Both the position numbers and the translations under genes were made by a program. Source: Desulfonatronospira sp964577315 (GTDB lineage Bacteria > Desulfobacterota > Desulfovibrionia > Desulfovibrionales > Desulfonatronovibrionaceae). Taken from it: 53,254 bases of DNA. Below the pieces are notes generated by a model that did no database searches, had not been told where the DNA came from, and was given only the letters and a program-made list of their open reading frames with translations. Of this stretch, positions 17,214 through 25,792 are shown one piece after another (the stretch's first letter is position 1; each line of letters starts with the position of its first letter). The stretch covers positions 1 to 53,254 of the forward strand of contig CAZNYT010000008.1 of assembly GCA_964577315.1 (NCBI GenBank). Reading direction: 5' to 3'.

Positions 17214-17362
17214 CTTGAGAGTTAAAAGTTATCAGTTATCAGTTAAAGGTTAAAAAAAGATTTGTGATTTCAGGCGGTTATACCCTGAATGCAACTGAAC
17301 AGCTGAAACCTGGAAAAGTATAATAGTTCCAGCGTGTTGCGCGAGAACTTTTGACTGTCCAG
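17214..17362. mobile_element. MITE family 1, copy D (between cbiF and cbiG)
   Basis: A complete 149-bp copy. The left end CTTGAGAGTTAAAAG continues as TTATCAGTTATCAGTTAAAGG, and the right end is GAACTTTTGACTGTCCAG. The ends pair imperfectly. The interior is nearly the same as the truncated copy at 451-563. It lies inside the presumed cbiF-cbiG transcript. Confidence 0.75.
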
Positions 17363-17483
17363 CTCTAAAGTGCTGAGCAATAAATTCCATTCAGAGACAT
17401 GTAATGCTGCTTTACTTTTCATTGTTTGGAATTTGAAATTTTTCCCATGCCCCACACCCTAAAGTCCTTATAGACTATAGACC

Positions 17484-17528
17484 CCTGACTCCTGACCCCT
17501 GACCACTGACCACTGGCTACTGATCACT
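17484..17528. repeat. Low-complexity TGACCCCTGACC / CACTGACCACTG run
   Basis: Short degenerate units (CCCCTGACTCCTGACCCCTG, ACCACTGACCACTGG) lead directly into the cbiF stop region. A related run, in the other orientation, is at 26262-26300. No hairpin or gene is evident. Confidence 0.6.
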
Positions 17529-18300
17529 GTCCTTCTCCCTGACGGTAGCCATGGGTGAACTCCCGGTCGTATAGCCTGGAAGCGGGGTGAAGGTTGCGGG
17601 CTGAATTCAAGGAAGGCCCGGCGATTATCAGGGCCTGGCCCTTTATGCCGCGTTCCTGTATCCGGTAGGCCAGCTCCTTGGCGGTAGTGGAAATGATCTG
17701 CTCGTCCGGGTGCGAGGCCTTATGCACTACTGCTACCTGGGAATCCGGGCCGTAGGATTCTTCCAGGACCGCCTGGACCTTGTCCGCCAGCCCAGCGGAA
17801 AGGTATATAGCCATGGAGCTTTGGTGTTGGGCCAGGGACCGGAGGTGCTCGGTTTCCGGGACCGGGGTGCGGCCCTCGGCCCGGGTAAGGATCAGGGTCT
17901 GGCAGACTTCAGGGAGGGTGTATTCCATGCGCAAAGAGGCAGCTGCAGCAAACGCTGCGCTGACTCCCGGGATTTGTTCATACGGTATGTTGTATTCATC
18001 CAGGGCATGCATCTGTTCCGCTATAGCCCCGTACAGGGAAGGGTCCCCGGAGTGCAGGCGGACCACACGGTGTCCTTTTTCCTGCCTGGCTGCCATAAGA
18101 GAGACAATCTCTTCCAGGTGCAATCCGGCGCTGCTTACTTTTTCCGCGTCCCGGGGCGTCCAGTATAATACCGCCTCCGGAACCAGGGAACCGGCGTAAA
18201 TCACCAGGTCCGCCCTTTCCAGAGCCCTGGCTCCCTTGACCGTGATCAGCTCCGGATCTCCCGGCCCTGCACCTACAAATTGTATGGGATAAATATTCAT
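17524..18300 (-). CDS. cbiF: Precorrin-4 / cobalt-precorrin-4 C11-methyltransferase
   Basis: A 258-residue SAM methyltransferase starting MNIYPIQFVGAGPGDPELIT, with YAGSLVPEAVLYWTP, LHSGDPSLYGAIAEQ and IPGVSAAFAAAASL, all typical of CbiF/CobM. It methylates C11. The ATG at 18300 is preferred over a GTG six codons earlier because the conserved N-terminus begins there and GGTGGTGAG lies upstream. A family-2 MITE with perfect ends sits immediately upstream, and a family-1 MITE separates it from cbiG. Confidence 0.94.
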   Translation of the reverse strand: MNIYPIQFVGAGPGDPELITVKGARALERADLVIYAGSLVPEAVLYWTPRDAEKVSSAGLHLEEIVSLMAARQEKGHRVVRLHSGDPSLYGAIAEQMHALDEYNIPYEQIPGVSAAFAAAASLRMEYTLPEVCQTLILTRAEGRTPVPETEHLRSLAQHQSSMAIYLSAGLADKVQAVLEESYGPDSQVAVVHKASHPDEQIISTTAKELAYRIQERGIKGQALIIAGPSLNSARNLHPASRLYDREFTHGYRQGEGQ

Positions 18301-18321
18301 TTCCGGGTTACTCACCACCTT

Positions 18322-18510
18322 ATAACTACAACGAAACTTTGCGAGAAATCGGCTTGGCTTCTAGCCCGGAGGCATACAGCCCGGAGGGGGACAGTCCCGC
18401 ACTTATTTTTTCTGATAACAATTTAAGAACTGTTAGCGTTAGAAAAATAAGTGCCGGACAGTCCCCAAGCTAAGCCTGTGCCGTAAAAGCTAAAGTTTCG
18501 TTGTAGTTAT
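18322..18510. mobile_element. MITE family 2, copy b with internal long hairpin
   Basis: A 189-bp element with perfect 19-bp terminal inverted repeats, ATAACTACAACGAAACTTT and its complement. Its interior is itself an imperfect hairpin of about 26 bp: GGGGACAGTCCCGCACTTAT... at 18387 pairs with AGAAAAATAAGTGCCGGACA... at 18441-18466. That inner palindrome resembles REP sequences mobilised by REP-associated tyrosine transposases. It lies between cbiET and cbiF. The low-complexity CCCAGAATTCC words that follow (18541-18590) precede the cbiET stop. Confidence 0.8.
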
Positions 18511-18591
18511 TGGATCGCTTTTATCAAACTCCAAGCACCAGACCCCAGAATTCCTAAATCCCAGAATCCTGGAATTCCCGAATCCTACCGA

Positions 18592-19806
18592 CTACTGAAA
18601 CTCTGCCGAAACCACGAATACCGGGTTTTTGGCCTGGAACCTGGTCCCGCCAGGAATCTCGCTGCCCTGGTTTATCTGGACCTGGATGGTCTGGGTGCTC
18701 ATGCCCAGCTCATGCAGGGTGTCCAGGGCCTGGTTTAGGGTTTCCAAAACCACCAGGTTCATAACTATTCTGCCATCCGGCTTCAAGCGTGAGGCGGCCT
18801 GGCGCAGGATCTCAGGCAGATCCCGGCCTCCACCGCCCACGAATATCCGGTCCGGATCTGGAAGGTCCTCCATGCCCCGGGGCAGTTCCAGGAGCAGGGT
18901 CTCAACCTGAAAGGCTTTAAAGCGCTGGGCGTTTTTTTGAATATGTTCCAGGCGCTCGGGATTTTTTTCCACTGCCAGGATGCGGCCCCTAGTCACGAAC
19001 AGGGAGGCCTCGACAGCCACCGCTCCGCTCCCGGCACCCAGGTCCCAGAAAACGTGCTCCGGCTTCAAGTCCAGCTTGGACAGGGTTACCGCCCGCACCT
19101 CGGGCTTGGTAATTATGCCGCTTTCGTGTAGGTAATCCTCGTCCGGACCTCCCAGGGTAGGCGCTCCGGACTGAAAGCCGGAATCCTGCTCCGGACACAG
19201 GATCAGGGAATTGGGCTCCTGGAAGCTCTCCCGGCCCGCCTGCTCCAGGGAAAGCCAGCGTATAAGTTCCTCGGGGCGTCCCAGGCACTCCAAAACGCAC
19301 ATCTGCCAGAGACCAGGGGCCTGCTGCTCTACAACCCTAGCTATTTGGTCCGGCGAATTCCTGGAATCCGTGAATACGAACAAAGGTTTCCGTAAAGCCA
19401 GGGTTGGGAGCAATTCCCGGGTATTGCGCCCGTGCAGGCTGATCCAGGATGCATCCTCCCAGGATTTTTTTATGCGGGAAAAGGCCCGAGCCATAACTGA
19501 GACATTGGGGTGGATGTCCACGTTTTCCCGGCCTAGATCTCGGATCAGTGTGGTGCCGATCCCGTAAAAAAGGGGATCCCCTGTGGCCAGAACCACTACC
19601 TGCTTGTCCTGCATCCAGGCCTGGATACTATCTACCACCTGCTGTACAGGGGATTTTATTTCTAGTTTCTCACCGGGATGATCCGGAAACCAGTCCAGCT
19701 GTTCCCTGCCGCCCACCAGGATCCGGGCCTGGCTGATGATCTCCAGGTGCCTGGGAGTGAGGTCCGCGTATTCCAGTCCGGTGCCGATTACTTGTACTTT
19801 TTGCAA
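18592..19806 (-). CDS. cbiET: Bifunctional cobalt-precorrin-7 C5-methyltransferase / C15-methyltransferase-decarboxylase
   Basis: Two fused SAM-dependent domains. The first (CbiE, about residues 1-215) begins LQKVQVIGTGLEYADLTP and contains VLATGDPLFYGIGTTL. The second (CbiT, about 235-404) has TKPEVRAVTLSKLDLKPEHV and the glycine-rich FWDLGAGSGAVAVEAS. Together they methylate C5 and C15 and decarboxylate the acetate at C12. The TTG at 19806 is chosen because the conserved domain starts there; a GTG at 19875 would add 23 residues with a weak ribosome site. The gene follows sat-cysC and precedes cbiF on the same strand. Confidence 0.93.
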   Translation of the reverse strand: MQKVQVIGTGLEYADLTPRHLEIISQARILVGGREQLDWFPDHPGEKLEIKSPVQQVVDSIQAWMQDKQVVVLATGDPLFYGIGTTLIRDLGRENVDIHPNVSVMARAFSRIKKSWEDASWISLHGRNTRELLPTLALRKPLFVFTDSRNSPDQIARVVEQQAPGLWQMCVLECLGRPEELIRWLSLEQAGRESFQEPNSLILCPEQDSGFQSGAPTLGGPDEDYLHESGIITKPEVRAVTLSKLDLKPEHVFWDLGAGSGAVAVEASLFVTRGRILAVEKNPERLEHIQKNAQRFKAFQVETLLLELPRGMEDLPDPDRIFVGGGGRDLPEILRQAASRLKPDGRIVMNLVVLETLNQALDTLHELGMSTQTIQVQINQGSEIPGGTRFQAKNPVFVVSAEFQ

Positions 19807-19939
19807 GGTAATGAATCCAAATTGTAAATAAATTCTAACTATTCTGAATAGTTGTAAAAATGCCTCACAGACCACTGAATATTGACCCCAGGCTACAGAC
19901 TACTGTCAAAGAATCCCTTCAATCCCTGAATTCAAGGGA

Positions 19940-21652
19940 TTACTTAATATATCCCTGCTCCTCCAGAAACAGGAAGACTTCCTGGGCGGCTTCGGTGGGA
20001 GAGAGGTCCGTGGTGTCAATGGTTAGCTCCGGGCTCCTGGGAGGCTCGTAGGGATCGTCTATTCCGGTGACTCCACTCATGATCCCGGACCTGGCCTTGG
20101 CGTAAATCCCCTTGCGATCCCTTTGTTCACATATTTCCAGGGGGGTGGACATGTAAACCTCGATAAAACCGCCGTAAGGAGAGACCATTTCCCTGGCCAG
20201 GCTCCTGGACTCGTCGTACGGGGCAATAGGGGCGCAAATGGCAATGCCCCGGTTCTTGGTGATTTCCGAGGCCACGAACCCGATGCGCTGCACATTCAGG
20301 TTGCGGTGCCTGCGAGTGAAGTCCAGTTCGCTGGAGAGGTTCTTGCGCACGATATCTCCGTCCAGGAGGGTAACCGGGCGCTCGCGCATCTCCATGAAGC
20401 GTACGTACAGGACCTTGGCCAGGGTGGATTTGCCCGCCCCGGACAATCCTGTGATGAAAACGGTAAAGCCCTGCTGGTGCCGCGGGGGATAAGCCTTTTT
20501 TAGCTCCTGGACCACCCCGGGGAAAGAGAACCATTCCGGGATCTCCAGGTCGAATTCCAGCCTGCGCCTTAGCTCTGCAGAAGAGATCTCCTTGACCTGC
20601 ATCCCGGAATCCACCTGGTCCACCGGGAAGTATTGGGCCTTGTCCTCCACGTAGACCATCTTCTTCAGTGGGATCATCCGGATATCTATCTCCTCTTCCA
20701 GGGAACGTACCAGGTCCTGGGCTGCTCCCCTGGGATAGAAACGTTCCTGGCTGTCCCCGGCAAAGGGGTCTCCATGGTCCTCGCTGACCATAAAGTGGGT
20801 GCAGCCGTAATTACGCCGGATGATGGCTTCCCACAGGGCTTCCCTGGGTCCGGCAAGTCTCCGCTCCAGGGGTATGAGGCCCAATTGAACCATGTTCCTG
20901 GGAAAGTTCCGGATGAATTCCTGGTAGCAGCGCACCTGGGTGAAATGATCCAGGTCATTGGAGCCGGCCCTGCCCACCACTGGCTGGATGAACAGGTTGG
21001 CCCCGGCCTCCCTGGCCCCACGTAGAATCATCTCCCGGTGGGCGCAGTGCAAATGCCTTTCGGTCTGGAAACCCGCCACGTTGCGCCAGCCTTTCTGGGT
21101 GAACATGCGGTGGGTTTCTGCCGGGGTAGTGCGCAGTTCAGTAAAGTCGTAGTGCATGGGAAGGTGCAGCCCTTCCAGGGTCCCGCCCACGAAACAAGGG
21201 TTTATCTCCTGAAAGAGTTTGGCCACCCCGGGGTGTTTCGCGGGATCTTCGGTTCCGTATATTGCTTGGGCGTGTCTTTTAAGATCCGGTTGCCAGATGT
21301 CCTGAACCGTGAGCACCGCCAGCATGAAACCCTCTTCATCCCTGAGGGCCAGAGGATCTCCTGGGGTTAGCTTGTCCGCGGTCTCGCCGGGGACGTCCAG
21401 GCATACGGGCATGGGCCAGACTGTGCCGTCTGCCAAGCGCATGTAGTCCAGGACGGACTCGTAATCCGCTTGGTTCATGAATCCGGCTAAAGGATAGAAT
21501 GCCCGATTCAGGAGAAGTTCCAGGTCGCAGAGTTGTCTTTGGTTTAGATCCAGGGAAACATGGGATCTGGATTCCTGCTTGATGTGCTCGATTCTTCGGA
21601 AATGAACCAGCAGGTTTTCAGAATGAAGGTTTTGTGCGTTTTCAGAACTCAT
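19940..21652 (-). CDS. sat-cysC: Fused ATP sulfurylase-like / APS kinase (PAPS synthase type)
   Basis: A 570-residue fusion. Residues about 1-385 are ATP-sulfurylase-like (NRAFYPLAGFMNQADYESVL, GRAGSNDLDHFTQVRCY, VSEDHGDPF). Residues about 395-570 are APS kinase with P-loop FITGLSGAGKSTLAK, LLDGDIVRKNLSSELDF and CAPIAPYDESR, all intact. Such fusions make PAPS for sulfotransfer rather than serving dissimilatory sulfate reduction. The sulfurylase active site is odd: the usual QTRNPxHRxH loop reads QTERHLHCAH, keeping both histidines but losing the Arg-Asn-Pro triplet. The gene is upstream of cbiET but its link to cobalamin is unclear. The ATG at 21652 has GAGAAG upstream. Confidence 0.88.
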   Translation of the reverse strand: MSSENAQNLHSENLLVHFRRIEHIKQESRSHVSLDLNQRQLCDLELLLNRAFYPLAGFMNQADYESVLDYMRLADGTVWPMPVCLDVPGETADKLTPGDPLALRDEEGFMLAVLTVQDIWQPDLKRHAQAIYGTEDPAKHPGVAKLFQEINPCFVGGTLEGLHLPMHYDFTELRTTPAETHRMFTQKGWRNVAGFQTERHLHCAHREMILRGAREAGANLFIQPVVGRAGSNDLDHFTQVRCYQEFIRNFPRNMVQLGLIPLERRLAGPREALWEAIIRRNYGCTHFMVSEDHGDPFAGDSQERFYPRGAAQDLVRSLEEEIDIRMIPLKKMVYVEDKAQYFPVDQVDSGMQVKEISSAELRRRLEFDLEIPEWFSFPGVVQELKKAYPPRHQQGFTVFITGLSGAGKSTLAKVLYVRFMEMRERPVTLLDGDIVRKNLSSELDFTRRHRNLNVQRIGFVASEITKNRGIAICAPIAPYDESRSLAREMVSPYGGFIEVYMSTPLEICEQRDRKGIYAKARSGIMSGVTGIDDPYEPPRSPELTIDTTDLSPTEAAQEVFLFLEEQGYIK

Positions 21653-21887
21653 GGTAACTTCTCGAGATTTTTTGCAGCGGTATTCATACCTGTATCAAAA
21701 GGATAGGTGAGCTTATGTTTTATGTTGCTGGATGGTTAAAGGATTTATAATTTATAACGGTTAAAAGCAAGCCCGAGTTGGCTCGGTTCCGGGAAAAATT
21801 TTTCTAAAACTATTGGATTTATGACTGCTGCAAAAGGATTGAATCCAGACAAAAGATGCAGGCGTGGGAAAAAATCAGGACATGGAG

Positions 21888-21950
21888 ATAAAAATCTCCC
21901 TCGCTAACCTGAAATTCTTGATGCTTCAAGCTTCAGGGATTAGCGAGGGA
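21888..21950 (-). terminator. Intrinsic terminator of the histone-fold gene
   Basis: TCCCTCGCTAA-CCTGAA (21897-21913) pairs with TTCAGG-GA-TTAGCGAGGGA (21932-21950), a stem of about 17 bp with one small bulge. On the minus strand it is followed by ATTTTTA. It lies 37 nt past the stop of the minus-strand gene at 21987. The T run is short but the stem is strong. Confidence 0.8.
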
Positions 21951-21986
21951 AGAGCAATACGTAATGCCTGTGATAGGCCCGGGATC

Positions 21987-22439
21987 TTATAATAAGATAT
22001 TAAAGGAGTTGATCACTTTGTCCCAATGTTCGGGCTTGGGGTTTTTGAGATCGGGATTGATGGCTTTGAACATTTTGGCTAATGCCACTGTGATAGCTCC
22101 GGCAAGGTCAGGCAGGGACTCTTCTATTTCCACGCTGTAACTGAGTTTCAAGGCCGGCAATGTGGCTAGCTGTTCCAGTATAGGGTCCAAGTTAAGGGTT
22201 TCCTGGTATTCGCGCACTTCATTGATGTTGGCTTGAAATCCTTTGGTAATGGGGAGATCGTATAGTTGTATCACATCTCTGTCATTGGCTTGGGCTGTGA
22301 CTGCTCCCATTTGCAACATATCGTGCAGTTTTTGGTTCACCAATTCGTAAAGCCTTTTCATATCGCTTTTGTCCATGTCCAGTCCAGCAGCGTTGCGAAA
22401 CAAGGCCTCAAATTTCTTGCCTCCGAATATCTGACTCAT
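21987..22439 (-). CDS. DUF1931-type bacterial histone-fold protein
   Basis: A 150-residue protein beginning MSQIFGGKKFEALFRNAAGL, followed by KSDMKRLYELVNQKLHDML, RDVIQLYDLPITKGFQ and the C-terminal AGAITVALAKMFKAINPD and NPKPEHWDKVI. This is the DUF1931 family, in which one chain contains two histone folds in tandem. The biological role in bacteria is poorly known; DNA binding is often assumed. It is a single gene with its own terminator and a GGAG-type ribosome site. The 350-bp upstream spacer (22440-22793) shows no gene or clear motif. Confidence 0.88.
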   Translation of the reverse strand: MSQIFGGKKFEALFRNAAGLDMDKSDMKRLYELVNQKLHDMLQMGAVTAQANDRDVIQLYDLPITKGFQANINEVREYQETLNLDPILEQLATLPALKLSYSVEIEESLPDLAGAITVALAKMFKAINPDLKNPKPEHWDKVINSFNILL

Positions 22440-22793
22440 ATAGCACTCCTTTTTTTATGAATTTTTTATGACTAACATGTCGAGATTGTTTGATATCCTG
22501 TTAAAGTTAAACAGAGGTTTTTGTTAGTCAATTTAGATGGATGGAGTTTGTGTGCGCAGTACAGAGATGGCTGGTTGCAGTATGTATACGCCTGCGAAAA
22601 GCTAGAAACAAATATCTTTTTCCAGACTGCTATCTAATTGATTTTAATCAGCCTTTATCAGCGAGATTAGCTGCTAGAATGATATTTTGCCATGCAGATT
22701 GGTCTTTTTCAGCCACTGATTGCGCAGATCTCCGCAGGTAAAAGAGTGGAACCAGTTATCAGGTGATGGAAGTAGTAATCCGGTGTCAAAGCC

Positions 22794-23105
22794 TTATGAC
22801 TTTTTTTCCAGAGTATCCATGCGCTGCATAAGTTCCTGTACCACAGGGACTTCTTGGAGGTTTACCTCCTGGACCATACTGCCATCTCCCTTACAGTGCG
22901 GGCACCGGGTTTTTTCCGGCTGAGTTCTGCCCCAACTCTTGATTCCCCAGTCTACCATTATCTGGTTGTATTCCTTGCTGCTCAGGCTTTTCAGGTAGTC
23001 GGGGCTGTATTCCTTGTATAATGCAGCCCACATGGGATTCTGGATTTTCCCTTCGCCTTGACAGTTATCACATGTGGAAATCTTTTTAACCAGGTACTGT
23101 TCCAT
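22794..23105 (-). CDS. Small protein with two DnaJ-like CxxCxGxG zinc-binding motifs
   Basis: A 103-residue protein starting MEQYLVKKISTCDNCQGEGK, with a second motif CPHCKGDGSM about 55 residues later. The paired CxxCxGxG knuckles resemble one zinc site of the DnaJ central domain, but no J domain is present. The C-terminal 30 residues look helical. The ATG at 23105 is preferred because GTGGAG lies 8 nt upstream; a longer frame to 23183 has no ribosome site. Such orphan zinc-ribbon proteins are often annotated as DnaJ-like, and the function is unknown. Confidence 0.72.
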   Translation of the reverse strand: MEQYLVKKISTCDNCQGEGKIQNPMWAALYKEYSPDYLKSLSSKEYNQIMVDWGIKSWGRTQPEKTRCPHCKGDGSMVQEVNLQEVPVVQELMQRMDTLEKKS

Positions 23106-23225
23106 GTCTTTTCTCCACGTTTTTATTCGTTTTTTTCCGCCGGGACTGGTGTCCAGTCGTGGTGCCAGCCAAATGTCTCCCAAATCCGAGATGATGTTGG
23201 TGACTTATTGCTGAAATCTTGTCCC

Positions 23226-23422
23226 CTTGAGAGTTAAAAGTAAAAGGTAAAAGGTTCACCCGGTTAAACCACGCTTAAGCGTGACTGCCGGAGGCAGTGT
23301 TTAACTGGGTAAAAAGTAAGAGAAGAAAATCAGTACGTTAAGCTAGAGATATTAAGGACATAGAGAAGACCAAAAACTTTCAATAAAAACAAGGTTTTGT
23401 TGAAAAACTTTTGACTCTTGAG
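23226..23422. mobile_element. MITE family 1, long subtype, copy E
   Basis: A 197-bp element from CTTGAGAGTTAAAAG to CTTTTGACTCTTGAG, with good terminal inverted repeats. It includes an inner hairpin, CACTGCCTCCGG-type (GACTGCCGGAGGCAGT) at about 23281-23296. It is almost identical to the copy at 31214-31410, with only about six differences by eye, so recent copying is likely. Confidence 0.85.
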
Positions 23423-23489
23423 TTGTCCTAAAAAATTGTAGTTTGAGTAAAACCTGGTGAATAGTTGCGACATAGGAAGCAAGGGGTTT

Positions 23490-23573
23490 GAATCCGTTGT
23501 CCCTACGGACATTTAAAAATATGCAGGTGGCCAACAAAAACAAGACATTGCCAGATAACTTTTGACTGGCAAG
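23490..23573. mobile_element. MITE family 1, fragment G
   Basis: The right end AACTTTTGACTGGCAAG and preceding words (CAACAAAAACAAGACATTG) parallel the right half of copy E, which it follows. The left part is not recognisable. The words GGTGAATAGTTGCG at 23454 lie between the two. Confidence 0.45.
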
Positions 23574-23766
23574 CTAGCAGGACTTGTCTGCAAAAAAGGA
23601 CATGTTTCAGACGGATCACACTTTGAAGGAAAAGAAAATGATAGTCAAGCCTCTAGATAAAAGTGTTGCAGCCTAACTCAGGGCTTGTCAGATGTGCCCG
23701 GGTAGGTTAACAATATTTATTTACTTGTAAGGCAATAACTTTTGATTTCTGGAATTGGAGGAAGAA

Positions 23767-24351
23767 ATGGCTCAGGAAGAGGAGGACATAAAGGCTTCCA
23801 AGATGCGTATCCGTGAGATGTGCATCGATGATTTAGCACCTGTTTATCATATCGGGGAGGAAATTTTTACTGCCGAGTTTTCCACAAGTCTTTATCGTAC
23901 TTGGGACGAATTTGAAATAATAAACCTGTTCAGCACTGATAGCGAGTTGTGTTTGGTTGCTGAAATAGGTGACCATATAGAGGGTTTTGCCTTGGCCACC
24001 ACCGTGGACAAGCCTAGATCCGCCTGGAAATATGGATACCTGACCTGGCTTGGGGTGCGCAAGAGTGTACAGCATGCCGGGGTGGGCGAACGTTTGTTCA
24101 AGGAAATCGTCAAGCGCCTGGAAAAAATAGGGGTACGCATGGTGATCGTGGATACCGCTGCCAATAACGATTCCGCTATCCGGTTTTTCCAGAAGCAGGG
24201 TTTTGACCATATGTCTGAGCACGTTTTCCTGAGCATGAACCTAACCCGAAAGAAAAAGTCCGGAAAGGTCAAGAGCAAGAGTCGCAGGAAATCCGTGGTC
24301 CAGAAGAGAAAAACCTCCAAAAAGCTTGCAGGGTCTACGGCCAAAAAATGA
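23767..24351 (+). CDS. GNAT family N-acetyltransferase with basic tail
   Basis: A 194-residue protein. The GNAT core runs from about residue 13 to 160: MRIREMCIDDLAPVYHIGEE (first strand and helix), YLTWLGVRKSVQHAGVGERL (acetyl-CoA pyrophosphate loop) and VDTAANNDSAIRFFQKQGF (the last helix-strand). The last 35 residues are almost all Lys, Arg and Ser, possibly for nucleic-acid or membrane contact. ATG 23767 is chosen because TTGGAGGAAGAA precedes it directly; a TTG four codons earlier is possible. The substrate is unknown. The M20 peptidase gene follows by 49 nt. Confidence 0.88.
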   Translation: MAQEEEDIKASKMRIREMCIDDLAPVYHIGEEIFTAEFSTSLYRTWDEFEIINLFSTDSELCLVAEIGDHIEGFALATTVDKPRSAWKYGYLTWLGVRKSVQHAGVGERLFKEIVKRLEKIGVRMVIVDTAANNDSAIRFFQKQGFDHMSEHVFLSMNLTRKKKSGKVKSKSRRKSVVQKRKTSKKLAGSTAKK

Positions 24352-24400
24352 AGCCATATTTTTGGGGTAACCTTCTGAATGCTAGAGAAGAAGTATATAT

Positions 24401-25549
24401 ATGAAGATGAATCCAGCCGCAGAGAAAGCCTTGCGGGCGATAGACACCCAGAGGCTGTTATCCGTTTTGGTGAACATGGTGGATATCTATTCTCCCTCGG
24501 GTAAGGAAAAGGATATCCAGTTGTTCCTGGAGGAATACTTTTTTGCTCATGGTTTGAGCGTATACCGGGAAGAGGTAGAAGAGGACCGTTTTAACCTGCA
24601 TCTTGTCATGGGAGAAGGCGACCCCCTGCTTTACCTGGTGGGGCATGTGGACACCGTGGCTGAATGGGATTTTGATGAGGAGGGCCCCTACGAGGAAGGC
24701 GGAATTATCCGGGGTTTGGGTAGCGCGGACATGAAAGGAGGGTGTGCTGCCATGGTCGAGACCTGGATTGCCCTGGCTAATGCTTTTCCTCCCGGGGAGC
24801 GCCCGCCTGTAGGATTGGTCCTGGTGGTAGGTGAGGAAGAAAGCGGCGACGGGAGCGAGGTTTTTCTTGAAAACACCCGCCCTCCCTGGGTTTTGGTGGG
24901 TGAACCCACAAACCTTGCGGCTTGTTACTCCCATTACGGTTACTTGGAAGCCTACTTAGAAACTACAGGAAGAAAAAGCCATTCATCTTTGCCTGAACTT
25001 GGCCATAATGCAGTAGAATCCATGCTCAGGGTTCTTTTGCACCTGGGAGCGCACGAGCTTTTCCAGGAGGGCAGATCGGATCTGGTTTATTCCATCCGGG
25101 AGATGACCTCTTCCCAAGCCGGTTTCGTGGTCCCGGACAGATGCGAAACTTGGATTGACTTGCACCTTCCCCCTGGGATGGATTCTGGGGAGCTTAAAAC
25201 CCTGATTCGGCAAAGGGCTATGGAGGCACACGAGTTTGTCCCGGATCTAAACCTGGAGGTGGGTTTTCAGACTGCTTATCCCGGATATGATCTGGGAAAG
25301 AAAAACGAAATGTCCGATCTTTTGCATTCGATTTACGAGTACTTAGGGATACCTTATTATGAAAATACCTTTCGTTCCCATTCCGACGGCAACCTGTTCT
25401 ACAGCGCTGGAGTCAATCCCTTGATTCTGGGTCCTGGTTCCCTGGAATCAGCCCATACCCCGAATGAACATACTACCTTAGCCGAAGTGACCGGTGCAGC
25501 TCGCATTTATACCGCTTTGTGTTCAAGCCTTACTCGACACAAAAGGTAA
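24401..25549 (+). CDS. M20 family metallopeptidase/deacylase (ArgE/DapE type)
   Basis: A 382-residue protein with the M20 metal-site motifs in order: LVGHVDTVAEWD, GLGSADMKGGCAAM, VVGEEESGDGSE, VLVGEPTNL and the late SAHTPNEHT. The central dimerisation domain spans about residues 175-290. Members hydrolyse N-acyl amino acids or small peptides (acetylornithine, succinyl-diaminopimelate and others). The HVDTVAEWDFD and ADMKGG spacing suits the ArgE/DapE branch, but no biosynthetic neighbour fixes the substrate. It is complete and possibly cotranscribed with the preceding acetyltransferase, which suggests a paired acylation/deacylation role (inference). Confidence 0.87.
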   Translation: MKMNPAAEKALRAIDTQRLLSVLVNMVDIYSPSGKEKDIQLFLEEYFFAHGLSVYREEVEEDRFNLHLVMGEGDPLLYLVGHVDTVAEWDFDEEGPYEEGGIIRGLGSADMKGGCAAMVETWIALANAFPPGERPPVGLVLVVGEEESGDGSEVFLENTRPPWVLVGEPTNLAACYSHYGYLEAYLETTGRKSHSSLPELGHNAVESMLRVLLHLGAHELFQEGRSDLVYSIREMTSSQAGFVVPDRCETWIDLHLPPGMDSGELKTLIRQRAMEAHEFVPDLNLEVGFQTAYPGYDLGKKNEMSDLLHSIYEYLGIPYYENTFRSHSDGNLFYSAGVNPLILGPGSLESAHTPNEHTTLAEVTGAARIYTALCSSLTRHKR

Positions 25550-25740
25550 TTTTTTCCTATACTTGACTTTCAATTGGCTTGTGAAGCATAAATATGGTGA
25601 ATGTTTGCATACAAGCTATTATTTTGGATTTCCTGTTCTTTCTTTACTCCTGTGCTTTTTTATTATACTTTGAATAGTCACTCTACAAAAAAGGACAAAT
25701 TCTACTGGACAATAAAATGACTCTGTAATAAGTATTAAAC

Positions 25741-25755
25741 ATACTTGTTTAGTAT
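25741..25755. promoter_or_regulatory. Possible operator palindrome upstream of the Rrf2-type gene
   Basis: ATACT-TGTTT-AGTAT is a perfect 5-bp inverted repeat in an AT-rich stretch 37 nt before the Rrf2 start. Rrf2 proteins commonly control their own promoter from such sites. The arms are short, so chance is possible. Confidence 0.3.
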
Positions 25756-25792
25756 AGATCGATGGGTGTCCAATTTAAAAAAAGGGGTGCTT

